59,818 bases of DNA from Branchiostoma floridae (taxonomy: Eukaryota > Chordata > Leptocardii > Amphioxiformes > Branchiostomatidae). The stretch is from contig NC_049986.1 in NCBI RefSeq assembly GCF_000003815.2, positions 24,271,688 to 24,331,505 of the forward strand. Direction: 5' to 3'. Under the pieces are notes generated by a model. The model was not told where the DNA came from. It was given only the letters and a program-made list of their open reading frames with translations, and did not search any database. Of this stretch, positions 33,441-45,332 are shown in pieces. The translations under genes were made by a program, and so were the position numbers. Positions within the stretch are counted from its first letter, which is position 1, and each line of letters begins with the position of its first letter.

Positions 33441-34681
33441 GCGTGGTCAGTTTGGCAGCGCTTAAACCCCACTGTTACACAATAAGCAGCATAATATATT
33501 TGACCCCCCCCCCCTCCCCACAGAAAAATATTAGTATGTGGACGTCGTCACGATCAAAATAAAGATAACTAGTTACCGTCAAAAAACAGAAATGATGCAG
33601 AAAACACCATGACATCTCGTGTGGAAGTATCTTTAGCCCTTTCCCAAGGAAAACTGATTTCGACTACTAACGTTATCAGTTCATGCATGTTTTTGACAAC
33701 AAACGGAGATACACAACGACGGCAGTGGCTTGTCAGCACTTGCCTGCGGTACCAGCGTTCCACAGTTCTCATATAACGTTGTTTTGACGAATTTCACAAA
33801 CGAAAACACCTTTCAATGTACATTAACAACGGAGTGAGCAATGTAAGGCTAGCCATTTCTTACCTAAAGATGTTCTGCTACCGATGACAACCGAAACTGG
33901 GTAGAAGCTGACGTAAAATGCGCAGAAAACTGCAGACTTGGGCGAACAGTTGCAGTTGCTGCGGGAGTCTGTGACGTAAATGTAAAATTAAAAATGGACG
34001 AGTCCGGGGTGGAATCTTCAAGAAGGTCTGCATAAAAATCTCAAACCTAAAAGTTTTTTTCCGTATATATATTTTGTGTATATTTATAATTGCTGTTTTC
34101 AAAATAATGGTCACATATTATATTCCTATTTTCTGTGCAGTAATCTTTTATGGAGTAACATAAATTACAAAATCCTCTCAAATACGAATGGTTCCGTCTA
34201 CATATAAACATGAAAATCTAATGTTGCGTCATTGCCGACGAAGTGTTCCTTTCTCTTCGCTGATTGGCTGGCGGCACAATTCAATTAATTAGCAGACTGA
34301 CACCTGTCACCTGTCGCCCAGGGCGGGAGTTATTGCTTTGTTTGCCATATATGGAACGCACTAAACGTCGAGAATGGTCAAAACACGCCCCGTAAAAACC
34401 CGAAATGGGTCATTTTGAAGTGATATACGCCAAAAATGAAAATCAGGTTCTTTAAATAAATACTCCATGCACGCCTGTACCAAACTTTTAGGTATTGGTC
34501 CACTCTATCATATGCATTGTGCCAAATTTCAGGTCATTCGGTCCAGGAACGACGGGGATGATTCGCTTTAAAAATTTGAGGAGAAACTCAGAAAGAAAGA
34601 AAGAAAGAAGAAGAAACACAAGTTAGGAATGTTTGTAAGCATAAGTCCGTGAGATTTCTGAAACAACAGCAATTCCGTGAT

Positions 34682-34716
34682 AAACGTACGGAGCTAACCG
34701 TTAGCTCCGTACGTTT
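34682..34716. repeat. 35-bp near-perfect palindrome
   Basis: AAACGTACGGAGCTAAC, a single C, then its exact inverse GTTAGCTCCGTACGTTT. It lies in non-coding DNA after an (agaa)n tract; function unknown. Confidence 0.9.
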
Positions 34717-34964
34717 TTAGAAGGTTCCGAGTGCAGCGAAAATACCATCGATAGCGATTCAACTTTGGATGGCAAACCGGACAAAAGTTATAAGTACTGT
34801 TGAAGTCATTAACGTTAAAGTTTGTTTTTATTTGCCTTTGACGGTTTGACCTGAAATACTGTTACGCTAAACTCCTGAAGAGAAGTTAAGTGACTGCTGT
34901 GATTATTACAGAAATGCCCCTAAAAACTGATACAATAAGCCTTCTGAATAGCCTAAAGTGCAAG

Positions 34965-35080
34965 AGTTTCAGGCGGGCTTCGCCCCCCTGGGACCCCCAA
35001 CGGGGCTCTGCCCCTGGACCCTGCCGGGCCGGGGCCTTCGGCGTTCTTCGGCGGCCCCCGAAAAAAATTATGGCGGGAAC
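34965..35080. repeat. GC-rich hairpin cluster
   Basis: Successive short inverted repeats (GCGGGCTTCGCCC, GGGGCTCTGCCCC, GGGGCCTTCGG...) form a compact GC-rich island in an AT-rich neighbourhood. Probably part of a dispersed repeat. Confidence 0.6.
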
Positions 35081-35361
35081 ACTGCAGTATATACGGAATC
35101 GTGGGGCCCCGCTTATGAATATTAATTAGCCTTCGCTCTTCGCGCACAGGTGTGGACTCCGTGCGGGGTCACGGAAGGTCACGCCAGGAGGCCAAAAGAA
35201 AACAAATTACCCCTCAGAAAAGTGCCCAAATTAATTATTTTAAAGTAGTTTATGTCAAAACTTTTACTTGGATCATTTTACCAACTATCTAATGCCTATC
35301 TACCCCAAATTTCAGGCCGTTCCATGTAAGACCAGGGTACAGGGGGACAATATGTTTATTT

Positions 35362-35461
35362 NNNNNNNNNNNNNNNNNNNNNNNNNNNNNNNNNNNNNNN
35401 NNNNNNNNNNNNNNNNNNNNNNNNNNNNNNNNNNNNNNNNNNNNNNNNNNNNNNNNNNNNN
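35362..35461. other. assembly gap (100 N)
   Basis: Exactly 100 N. The 3' flank starts directly with the SDR 3'-region relic. Confidence 0.99.
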
Positions 35462-35479
35462 GAAGAAGAAGAACATTAC

Positions 35480-36170
35480 GAATACATATATTTCACCATA
35501 CTATGTATCAACTAAGATCATTAATCCCTCTCATGTGATATATGTTATCTAATAAGTGCAAATGCTTTGATTTACTACGTATATATAGATATATGTATAT
35601 AAATTTACTCAAATTTGTACTGATATGGCCTTTGTGGCTTTGCTACATTGAACGCACAAAAGCATATGCAAAAAAGCATCATTTATTGTATGAGTATTTT
35701 TCATATGAACAAATTTAAGTTAATTCATGAATATTTATTTGGTATCCGAAAGGGACTCAAACCCAGCTTGCAGTTGAGTTTGCTAAGACGTGTACAATAC
35801 AAAGACTGATAACGGCGATGGATTATCAGTTAAACACTTCCCCAGTTAAGTTGCACTGTCCCATTATTGAGATTCCAAGGGGAAATCATGTTGGATACTT
35901 CAACCTTACTTCTATGTTCCTGTCCAAAACTACATCTAAACTCAGCACAATATTCTTTTCTACTACTTACAAAAAAAACTGAATGTAAAAAGTCTGGTCA
36001 ACAGAATCCATTCGTCGCCAGCAGAAAAGAAAAAAATGGGTTCTACATCCTACTTGCAGGACAAAGCAGACAGAAACAAGAGGATTAACGTTGGTTGATC
36101 GGAAGCAGAAACATATAAATACAAACAGTATCGAACAGAGCCCAATATAAAGAGGTAAGGATGTTTATAG
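35480..36170 (-). pseudogene. relic of the SDR gene 3' end
   Basis: This block is homologous to the 3' regions of both SDR genes (about 46240-47280 and 55400-56760). Shared pieces include ctctcatgtgat, a cattatTGAGATTCC-type block, cagcagaaaa and the terminal-exon neighbourhood at about 36035-36060. Here the minus strand reads CTGCAAGTAGGATGTAG where gene 2 has CTGCAGGTGGGATGTAG, so the acceptor AG is lost. No other SDR exon is nearby. Confidence 0.65.
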
Positions 36171-36454
36171 TAGTGTTCGAAGTTTAGGCATGAACAGTAA
36201 AAGAAGCGACGCGTTTTAAACAGCGTTTTATTTCATTTTAATTTTATTTATTTTACCATGGTAACATCACTCAGACTACAGTCTGCTGTTCAGAAGTACT
36301 TGGACACATATAGAAACAGACAACATACAATACTTGGTAACTACACACATAACTGAGGGAAGAGGTAGCAAAGGCCCTGCTAACAGTACTATTGTATCAG
36401 TCCGTTCTTAAAAGCTGTTGGTGTTGTTAATAATTTAAAAGCTGTTGGCATTAA

Positions 36455-36727
36455 ACCGGCCCTGGGAACGAGTGGCTGAAGGGTCGGTTGGCCTTCCCGG
36501 AGTACTTCTGGAAGGCCGTGTGCTACCCTGGGGACGAGAGCGCGGGGCTGCGCCCGTTCGGGATGGGGCTCTAAGGGAGGAACGTCGACTTCATAGAGGT
36601 GGAAGACATGGTGGCGCTGGGTCTGTCTGAGTTCGACTACTGGCTGTACGATGGTGGGGAGGGGCATATCTTTCAGGGTTCTGTCTGCGCCACAGGTGTG
36701 GAGAAATGGGACATAGAAAATGAATAA
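36455..36727 (+). pseudogene. 3'-end relic of the nuclease gene last exon
   Basis: It aligns with exon 19 from GPGNEWLKGR through WDIENE and continues into the 3' UTR to about 37300, including the AATAAA at 37277. TAC has become TAA at 36572-36574, an in-frame stop. Everything upstream of GPGNEW, including the DRGH motif, is absent. It lies back-to-back with the SDR 3' relic. Confidence 0.9.
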
Positions 36728-37300
36728 GGACAGGGCCTAACTGCAAGGATAACGGAAACCCTCTCTTCTACACGAAATGTATTAATTGACCAAAGTAAAA
36801 CCTGTTAGATATGACGAGTTTATAGTTCATTTGGAGTTTATTGTTTAGAGTTCATTTAGAGTCCAAATTGATCCCTAGGAGGAAGAAATTACAGGCTTGT
36901 GTTTGCGCTTTGGACGTGGTGAAATGGGACCTGGAGTAAAAATAGGCTCGTGGTGCAAAGTGCTTTTCATATCAACCCGTCGTCTCTTATTAATGAACCC
37001 TGGCTATTACCGTAATAATCTGATCGTAGAATTTTGTAAAAGGCAGGTGTTGACATGGGCGTATGTATATACAGTATATTGTAACATAAAAGCTATTGAT
37101 GTTTCTAAACGCTGACGCGCTCAGGGACAAATATCGACAATTACAAATCTGTGGAAATACAACCGTGCGTGTTTACATGTCTTAAGATATATGTTGTGTC
37201 TATTTGTACAGTCAAGGACTTTTAAAATATTGTAATATGTGGTGTAGGTTTAATTATGTGCTATGGGGAGGCAAAAAATAAAACAGGCTTAAAATAACAT

Positions 37301-38465
37301 TCCACTCCGGTCTTTGTTGTGTTACATCTCCTTGGTAGTAGGCATTCGTTGGTCAAAAGAATATGAATAATTGAATTGGAATGCCAACACAAATCTGGTG
37401 CCATACGGCACCCTTACTTAAGCTAAGTGCACAACCCACCGTACGTGCAACTGCGTGCTGTCTACATACAAAACGTGGGCAATCTTTTGGGATTCGTAAG
37501 TGGTAAGTACCGCCTCCGGTCGAAATCCTACGGAATCCAACGGACTTGTAAGCACGCAGACACGTCGTAGCACTTTACGTGCAAGCAGAACTTTCTCTGC
37601 TTTCGGACTGCGATCTAACCCCACACCAACCCCCTCCCCCCGCACGAGCCAGTACGGGCGTTGCGCGTACCCTGAACAGACAATGCGAATGAGTAGGGAA
37701 TCTATACGTAAGAAGTCTCCCCAAAAACTCAAGGACAAATAGACAAAAAGGACCCTTAGCTTTAACAGACTGAAGGTTAAAGGGAAGCTTAACCTAAAAT
37801 TTAAAAGCCTTAATACTATTATAATGATAAATATACTCCTATGTCAAATTCTCAGTTATGCTAAGTGGCACTAAGTGGCTAAGAGTTCTGTGCCACTTTC
37901 AACCGTATTTATTTTATGTTGAATAAAAAGTATTCTCATTCGCTTTGGATATTTTTAGGTACGCCATAGTTCAGGACATTATCACGGGTTGCAACACGCG
38001 CCGTGCTGACGGCTAGTCACCTGATGATTGAATTAATCAACTGTTATGTCACAAAAGGTGAGGTCAGACTCTGCCATTCCTACCCTGTATGAATAGGTGC
38101 TTTCGATCTGGTCATTCTGAAGATTGATTTCGAGAAATTTTTCGAATTAATAGCTCACCAGCTCGACCTCATCTATTCCCTCGAATTCGCCAGGAAACTC
38201 CTCGAAATCCATTGCCAGAATAGCCTATTTATAGTGGTCAAGTCAGTGAGAAGTGACTCACCTGAGTGGTATTTTACCTGTCGGGGCACAACAAAAGAAG
38301 CGCGGTTTACCGTGACGCAACAGGGCAGCCATGCCTCCGGCTACACGTCATGTTTATACTTAGATCCGCCATTTTCCCCAGGTCTGTACTACCTACACAA
38401 ATGGAACATTTCGGCTTGGGGAGTACGAACGTCTGCTAGCAGCTGTGGAGCTTTGTAGGGAAGAG
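37301..38465. other. intergenic, nothing recognised
   Basis: No recognisable exon. Around 38240-38400 there is a short GC-richer patch with tgactcacctgag, also seen near 2985; possibly promoter-like. Confidence 0.4.
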
Positions 38466-41400
38466 GTTCCTATATCATGAAGGTGAGTTCTAGGTGTTGT
38501 GCTGACAGTCCAAAGTATGTAGCGCTAACGTATTATACGGAAAGAAGACATGGTGTGATTTATAGCTTCACAATGAAGGTTGCCCCTCCTCCTAGCCTGA
38601 ATTTGGACAGTCTTCCAGTAATCGGATGGCTGGCGCATCTCTTGACATGCTGTCCCTTTAGCCAACGATAGGAATGAGGAAATTTGAATTGTTTCATATT
38701 AAGAATGCAACTAATTCATATAAAATAGATTTGTTTCATGTATACGAAGTTCTACGCACCAGTACATATGTGATTCAGAACCGTCCACAAAAGTTTTGAC
38801 AGAGACAGGCACTGTTAAACGTAGTTATTCACAATTATTGTCAAATTTCACAAGAGTGGCATCTAGAAGATCTCATTGCTTCGCTTTCAGCATGGCTATA
38901 ATTATCATAACACATGTACAGTCATGTCTTCATAATATATAAGGACTGTTTGTATCGATCATCCCGTGACAATGACGTGGCAAATTCCCCGACCTATGAC
39001 CTTATAGCCTTCTGTTGTTATGGTGGCTGGTGCACACACGCGAAACTTTCCCGGATCATACCATCTCTGTCTGAGGGATAGATTTGTTTGTTTATTCATT
39101 ATTCAAGGTAGAAGCATATCGCCTGATGGCGTTTTTCCAATTACATGGGGGGAGAACCCCGAACATAAGTCATACATTAAGTTCTATCAAACCAAATTAA
39201 CTGAATTATAAGTAACACAAACACAAAGATTGTACAAGACAAAATTTGCTTAGATAACATACAATCATTCTGCCAAACGAGTGAACCAATAGTGTAACCT
39301 TAACGCAAGATAACACAGGTACATAACAAAAAAGAAGTCAGGATTAAAATCAGGATTGAATTTGCATATCAATGTTAAGTGCATAAAGGTGTTTGAAGAT
39401 CACGCAAACCTGGTGTATTTATTATGAAATGTTTCGAACTTTGATATGCTTCTCTTCATACAAAATTGAAGCTGTACGTCTGTAGGTCTCTCAGTATCCT
39501 GATATCAAAGCAACCATGCAAACAATCTGTATGAAGGTAATACGTACAGAAAGAGTTAGAAAGATTTGGCTGTCACAGTGAACCTGTCATGGCAGTCCAG
39601 GCGTGACCAGGCCCGTTTGTTATTGTACACAGCCCGGTGAAACTTTACACCTGACTCCGAAGAGTACATTGCGTTAGTACACATTTACATTCCCCATTGT
39701 TCACTAAGAGGAACAAACACACATCCTTACAATGCAACTATGGCTTCTTACTGAGTTCCGTGTCCAGAAAGACAGGTTGTTTCCGAGCAAAAAGTGAGTA
39801 CAACTATAAAATACTCAACACTGCGGCCATGAGATTGTGTTGTGTAGCTTTAGACTGTTCATGTGGCAAGAGTCTATAAGGAATGGGGATTACTTAAAAA
39901 AAAAGGTAAACATCTGAAAGACCCGAGGGCCCTTCGTTACCATGACAAGTGATCATAAATGGGTCGTTTTTTCAATGCCTAGACTAAACTAAGCCTATTT
40001 TGAGGGCCCGGTTACATTTTTTGACAGTCATCCGCACGTATCTGGATTAGAAGCAATCTTAGTTCGTCGTATTTTGTTGACTTTTTGTCTGAAAATACAT
40101 TGTTTAGGTTTCACACCTTAGGAGACGTAGTGTCGGGGAAGGGGGGCGTTAAGGCATTAAAGAAGTGAGGGGCAAGTTGTCACACATTAAAAACTATTAC
40201 ATAGGCATGGAACTATTTTTTTTATCAGTCGTCAGAGATTAATATGAACCAGTCCATAGCTGTTTGAATACCAGATGTTCTGGACGCCATGATGTTGTGA
40301 CCTTGTCTTACCGTTTCAATGTCACAAAGCATGGCTGTTTTTATATGATGAGGGTGAGTTTTAGGTGTTGCGCTGACAGTCCAGAGTATGTGGCGCTAAT
40401 GTGCTTGCGCTTTTCTTTGCGCAGAAAATGACATAGTGTGATTCATAGCTTCACAATGAAGGTTGCCCCCCCCCCCCCCAGCCTGAATTTGGATAGTCTT
40501 CTAGTAATTGGATGGCTGGCACATCTTTTAACATGCTCTCACTTTAGAAATTTGAGTTGTTTCATATTAAGAATGCAACTAATTCATGTAAAATAGATTT
40601 GTTTCATGTATACGAAGTTCTATGCACCAGTGATTCCGAACCGTCCACAACATTTTCTGACAGAGACAGGCACTGTTAAATCTATTATTCACGATCATTG
40701 TCAAATGTCATGTAACAAGAGTGACATCTAGAAGATCTAATTGCTTCGCTTTCAGCATGACTATAATTATCATAATATAGTCATGCCTTCATGATATAAG
40801 GGCTATTTGTATCTATCATCCCGTGACAATGACGTGGCAAATTCCCCAACCTATGACCTTATGACCTTATAGCATTCTACCTTTGTCTGAGTGAGGGACT
40901 ACAACTCTTAAGCACTAACGCATTTATATTATGTACCGTTACATCATGGAATATACAAGCTATCCTTCACATGGCTGGGCTTCTGCATGATAACGCAAAA
41001 CTGGGGTAACGTTTACTCATCATGAAGTGTTTTGAAATTTGATATGCCTCTCTCTAAAACTGTACGTTTGTGGGTCTCTCAGTATCCTAATTGATCCACA
41101 CAAACGATCTGTCTTGACGAAAGACGTACAGAAAGAGTTAGAAATATCTGGGTACTTCTGAATCATGACCAGGAACGTCGTCTGTCACAGTGAACCTGTC
41201 ACGGCAGTCCAGGTGTGACCAGGCCTTTTGTTATTGTACACAGCCCGGTGAAACTTTACACCTGACTCCATAGAGTACATTGCGTCAGTGCATATTCACA
41301 TTCCCCATTGTTCCCAAAAAAGAACACATATCCTTGCGACGCAGCTAGGGCCTCTAACTCAGTTCCGTGTCCAGAAAGACAGGGTTTCTCCGGGCAAAAA

Positions 41401-41950
41401 GTGAGTACAACTATAAAATACTCAACACTGTGGCCATGAGATTGTGTTGTGTAGCTTTAGACTGTTCATGTGGCAAGAGTCTATAAGGAATGGGGATTAC
41501 TTAAAAAAAAAGGTAAACATCTGAAAGACCCGAGGGCCCTTCGTTACCATGACAAGTAATCATAAATGGGTCGTTTTTTCAATGCCTAGACTAAATTGAG
41601 CTTATTTTGAGGCCCGATTACATTTTTTGACAGTCATCCGCACGTATCTGGATTAGAAGCAATCTTAGTTCGTCGTATTTTGTTGACTTTTTGTCTGAAA
41701 ATACATTGTTTAGTTTTCACACCCTATGAGACGTAGTGTGTGGGGGAGGGGGGCGTTAAGGCATTAAAGAAGTGAGGGGCAAATTTTCACACATTAAAAA
41801 CTATTACACAGGCATGGAACTATTTTTCTTATCAGTCGTCAGAGATCAATATGAACCAGTCCATAGCTGTTTGAATACCAGATGTTCTGGACGCCATGTT
41901 TGTTGTGACCTTGTCCTACCGTCTCAATGTCACAAAGCATGGCTGTATGT
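38466..41950. repeat. tandem segmental duplication (~1.6-1.9 kb) upstream of the second TPR gene
   Basis: Copy A (about 38466-40345) and copy B (about 40346-41950) share long stretches, such as gtgttgtgtagctttagac at about 39835 and 41447. Copy B lacks roughly 250 bp of A, which in A holds a LINE-tail-like insertion near 39060-39200. Each copy has a block ending gcaaaaagtgagtacaac that looks like a non-coding exon with a donor. Confidence 0.85.
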
Positions 41951-42219
41951 CGGAAGTACGGAAAATGAACCATTCGAACCTGACCACAAGTTCCAGGGAG
42001 ATTCATTTAATATCCTGAGTTCTATTTCTTATACAGTAGTAAGAATGGAACGATCGCTTTGATCGAAGCGTCGGTTAACATTTTTTTTCCTATCCTATCA
42101 GCTAGACATACGTGATCATACGTGTGACTGAAAGTTTGTTATTGTGTAAACTGCATGGTATGACGTTACGTCAGTGTTTGGTTATTTTCCCCGAGGTAAC
42201 ACATAACTGTTTCTGTTTC

Positions 42220-42281
42220 AGCTCCAAACTCAACGGCTGACTTCAGTGTGAAAATCGGAATACTTCTTACATACAAAAGGT
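42220..42281 (+). other. candidate non-coding exon upstream of the second TPR gene
   Basis: It follows a pyrimidine-rich tttctgtttcag and ends acaaaaggtgagtaaaa, an acceptor plus strong donor. It contains no long frame. By analogy with 21392, 39790 and 41400 it may be a 5' UTR exon. Confidence 0.35.
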
Positions 42282-42891
42282 GAGTAAAACTCATTTGCTG
42301 TTTTTCTGAGAACTTCCAATATTAACTATTCATTGTTCTTCTTTGTCGAAAGTGTTGCTGTCAAATAGTTACATGCTCAGAGTCTATCTATTAGCTTTGG
42401 CAAATGTCTTGAACCTTTGTGTAGACATGGCGATTCGGATCAAACAATAAAAATAACTCCATATGGGTTGATTATATGTAGTAAGTAAAGGATGGGGGAG
42501 TGGAATATTCTGAAATTTTCAACCACAATAAGCGTCCTTTAGGAGGTTCAGAGATATCATGAGATATCTGAACTCATCATTCAGCATCGCAATGAAAAAG
42601 AAATGTTACTTTTATGACAGCTATCAAAGCTATTAGCATACGTCCAACATTCCAGCACAGAACACATTCGGAATTCAAATTCATGGGTAAAAAAAGGACC
42701 AAAATGGACTAGTAATTTTTCAATGGCGTTTTGACATTTATTTCCTGTAAAGCACCTTTTTTCTAACTGCACTCATTTTGAAAAGATTGCCAATGTTTAC
42801 TTGGTAAACTAATTAGATTACAATGTCAGCGGTCACCTGAAGACTGCTATATTGGCTAGGTCATTAACCCGGATCGCTTTACATGCTTTGT

Positions 42892-42991
42892 NNNNNNNNN
42901 NNNNNNNNNNNNNNNNNNNNNNNNNNNNNNNNNNNNNNNNNNNNNNNNNNNNNNNNNNNNNNNNNNNNNNNNNNNNNNNNNNNNNNNNNNN
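42892..42991. other. assembly gap (100 N) hiding the 5' part of the second TPR gene
   Basis: Left of the gap there is no TPR sequence, while the right side starts mid-TPR. The intervening exons are missing, so the gap is probably much larger than 100 bp or the join is wrong. Confidence 0.95.
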
Positions 42992-45332
42992 GTGGAGATA
43001 AGAAAGAACAGATAACAGCTCTATGGAATGTGGGTGATACATACAGGTTACTGGGTGAATTGGACCAGGCAACATCCCACTTCGACACAGCCTTACAGAT
43101 GGCACAACAGACAGGGGATCAGCATGGGCAGATGCAGGTTTACTTTTACATAGGAGACATGCAGAAGGAACAAGTTCAATCCCCACGAATATCCCTGAAA
43201 TATTATGAACAGGCTCTCGCACTTGGCAGGCAGTTGGGGGACAGGAAGGAAGAGGGAGTGGCTTACAACAGACTGGGAATGGCCCATTTCGACATGGGGG
43301 AGCATGAAAAAGCTCTAGAGTGGTTTCAGCAGCATCTTCGAATGAGCCATGATAGTGGATACAAATTAGAAGAGATAACAGCGCACACCGGTGTTGGTAG
43401 GGCATTCGGGGCACTAGGTAAGATGGAAGAGGCAACATCCCATTTTGATACAGCATTAGAAATTGCACAACAGACAGGGGATTTATATAAAGAAGTAGAG
43501 GTTTATTTCTCTATGGGAGAGATGCAGAGGGAACAACTCCACTCCCCACGTACAGCCATCCAGTATTATAACCAGCAGCTCGCATTAGCCAGGCAGTTGG
43601 GAGACCAACATGAGGAGGCAGTCGCTTACAACAAACTGGGACTGGCCCATTTTGAGATGAGGGAATATGAGACAGCGTTGGAGTGGCATCAGAAGACGCT
43701 AAAGACTTGCGAAGAACACGGATACACAAAACAACAGACAGCGGCACAGACATGTCTGGGTGACACACTTAGGAAAATGGATAAAGTGGACCAGGCAACA
43801 TCGGAGTACGACACAGCCTTACAGATAGCACAGCAAACAGAGGACCGGCATGGGCAAATGAAAGTTTACTGTAACATGGGTGACTTGCAGATGGAACAAC
43901 TCCACTCCCCACGTACAGCCATCCAGTATTATGACCAGTACCTTACACTAGCCAGGCAGTTGGGGGACAGGAAGGAGGAGGGAGTGGCTTACTCAAGGAT
44001 GGGGCTGGCCCATTATGAGATAGGCGAGTATAAAACAGCTCTAGAATGGTTCCAGCAGTGTCTTAGAAGGAGACAAGAAAGTGGATACAAAATAGGAGAT
44101 ATAACAGCACACACCGGTGTGGGCAAGGCATACGGGGCATTGGGTAAGGTGGAAGAGGCAACATCCCACTTCGACACAGCCTTACAGATGGCACAGCAGG
44201 TAGGGGACCAAAATGGACAGATGGAGGTTTACTACTGCATGGGTGAGATGCAGAGGAAACAGCTCCACTCCCCAAGTACAGCCATCCAGTATTATGACCA
44301 GTACCTCACACTAGCCAGGCAGTTGGGGGACAGGCATAAGGAGGGAGTGGCTTACAACAGACTGGGACTAGCCCATTCTGAGTTGAGGAAATATGAGACA
44401 GCGTTAGAGTGGTATCAGAAGGAGTTGAAGGCGAGCCAAGAAGGCGGAGACAAGAAGGAACAGATAACAGCTCTAAGGAATGTGGGTGATGCATACAGGT
44501 TACATGGTATACTGGACCAGGCAAAATCACACTTCGACACAGCCTTACAGATGGCGCAGCAGACAGGGGATCAGCGTGGGCAGATGAATGTTTACTGTGC
44601 GATGGGCGACTTGCAGAGGGACCAACTCCACTCCCCACGTACAGCTATCGAGTATTATGATCAGTACCTCGCACTAGCCAGGCAGTTGGGGGAAAGGCAT
44701 GAGGAGGGAGTGGCTTACAGCAGACTGGGGCAGGCCCATTATGAGATGGGGGAATATGAGACAGCGTTGGAGTGGCAACAGAAGTACCTGAAGGCGAGCC
44801 AAGAAGGCGGAGACAAGAAGGACAGATGGCAGCACTTGAGAATGTGGGTGAAACATATAGGTAGCTGGGTAAACTGGACCAGGCAACATCCCACTTTGAC
44901 ACAGCCTTACAGATGGCACAGCAAACAGGGGATCAGTATAGACAGATGAGAGTTTACATCAGAATGGGAGACTTACAGGGGGAACAACTCCACTCCCCAC
45001 GTACATCCGTTCAGTATTATGAACAGGCTGTCGCATTAGCCAGGCAGTTAGGGGACAGGCATCATCAGACAGTGGGTTACTGTGCACTAGGAGTGGCCCA
45101 TTATGACATGGGGGAAAATACAGTAGCGCTGGACTGGTTCAAAAGGGATCTTAAGTTGAGCCAAGAAAGTGGAAACAAGAAAGGACAAATAACAACACAT
45201 AAAAACATGGCTGCTTCCTACCAGGCGTTGGGTAAACCTGACCAGGTCAAAGCTCACTATCAATCAGCCATGACCCTAGCTATGGAGATAGGAGACAAAC
45301 AGGAACAGGAGGTCATTGCTAAACAGCTGTAA
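42992..45332 (+). pseudogene. second TPR-array gene, 5' truncated and damaged near the 3' end
   Basis: The frame is open with TPR units from 42992 to about 44819 (GDTYRLLGELDQATSHFDTA, LGDRKEEGVAYNRLG). Near 44820 one base is missing compared with sister units (aagaaggacag versus aagaaggaacag). Beyond it the TPR frame resumes but meets TAG at 44862-44864, where sister units have TTA. TPR sequence then runs to a stop at 45332 and ends GDKQEQEVIAKQL. The first reading frame ends at 44949. Two lesions argue for a pseudogene, or a protein shortened by ~150 residues; draft sequencing error could explain one. A DED exon, if any, is in the gap. Confidence 0.75.
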
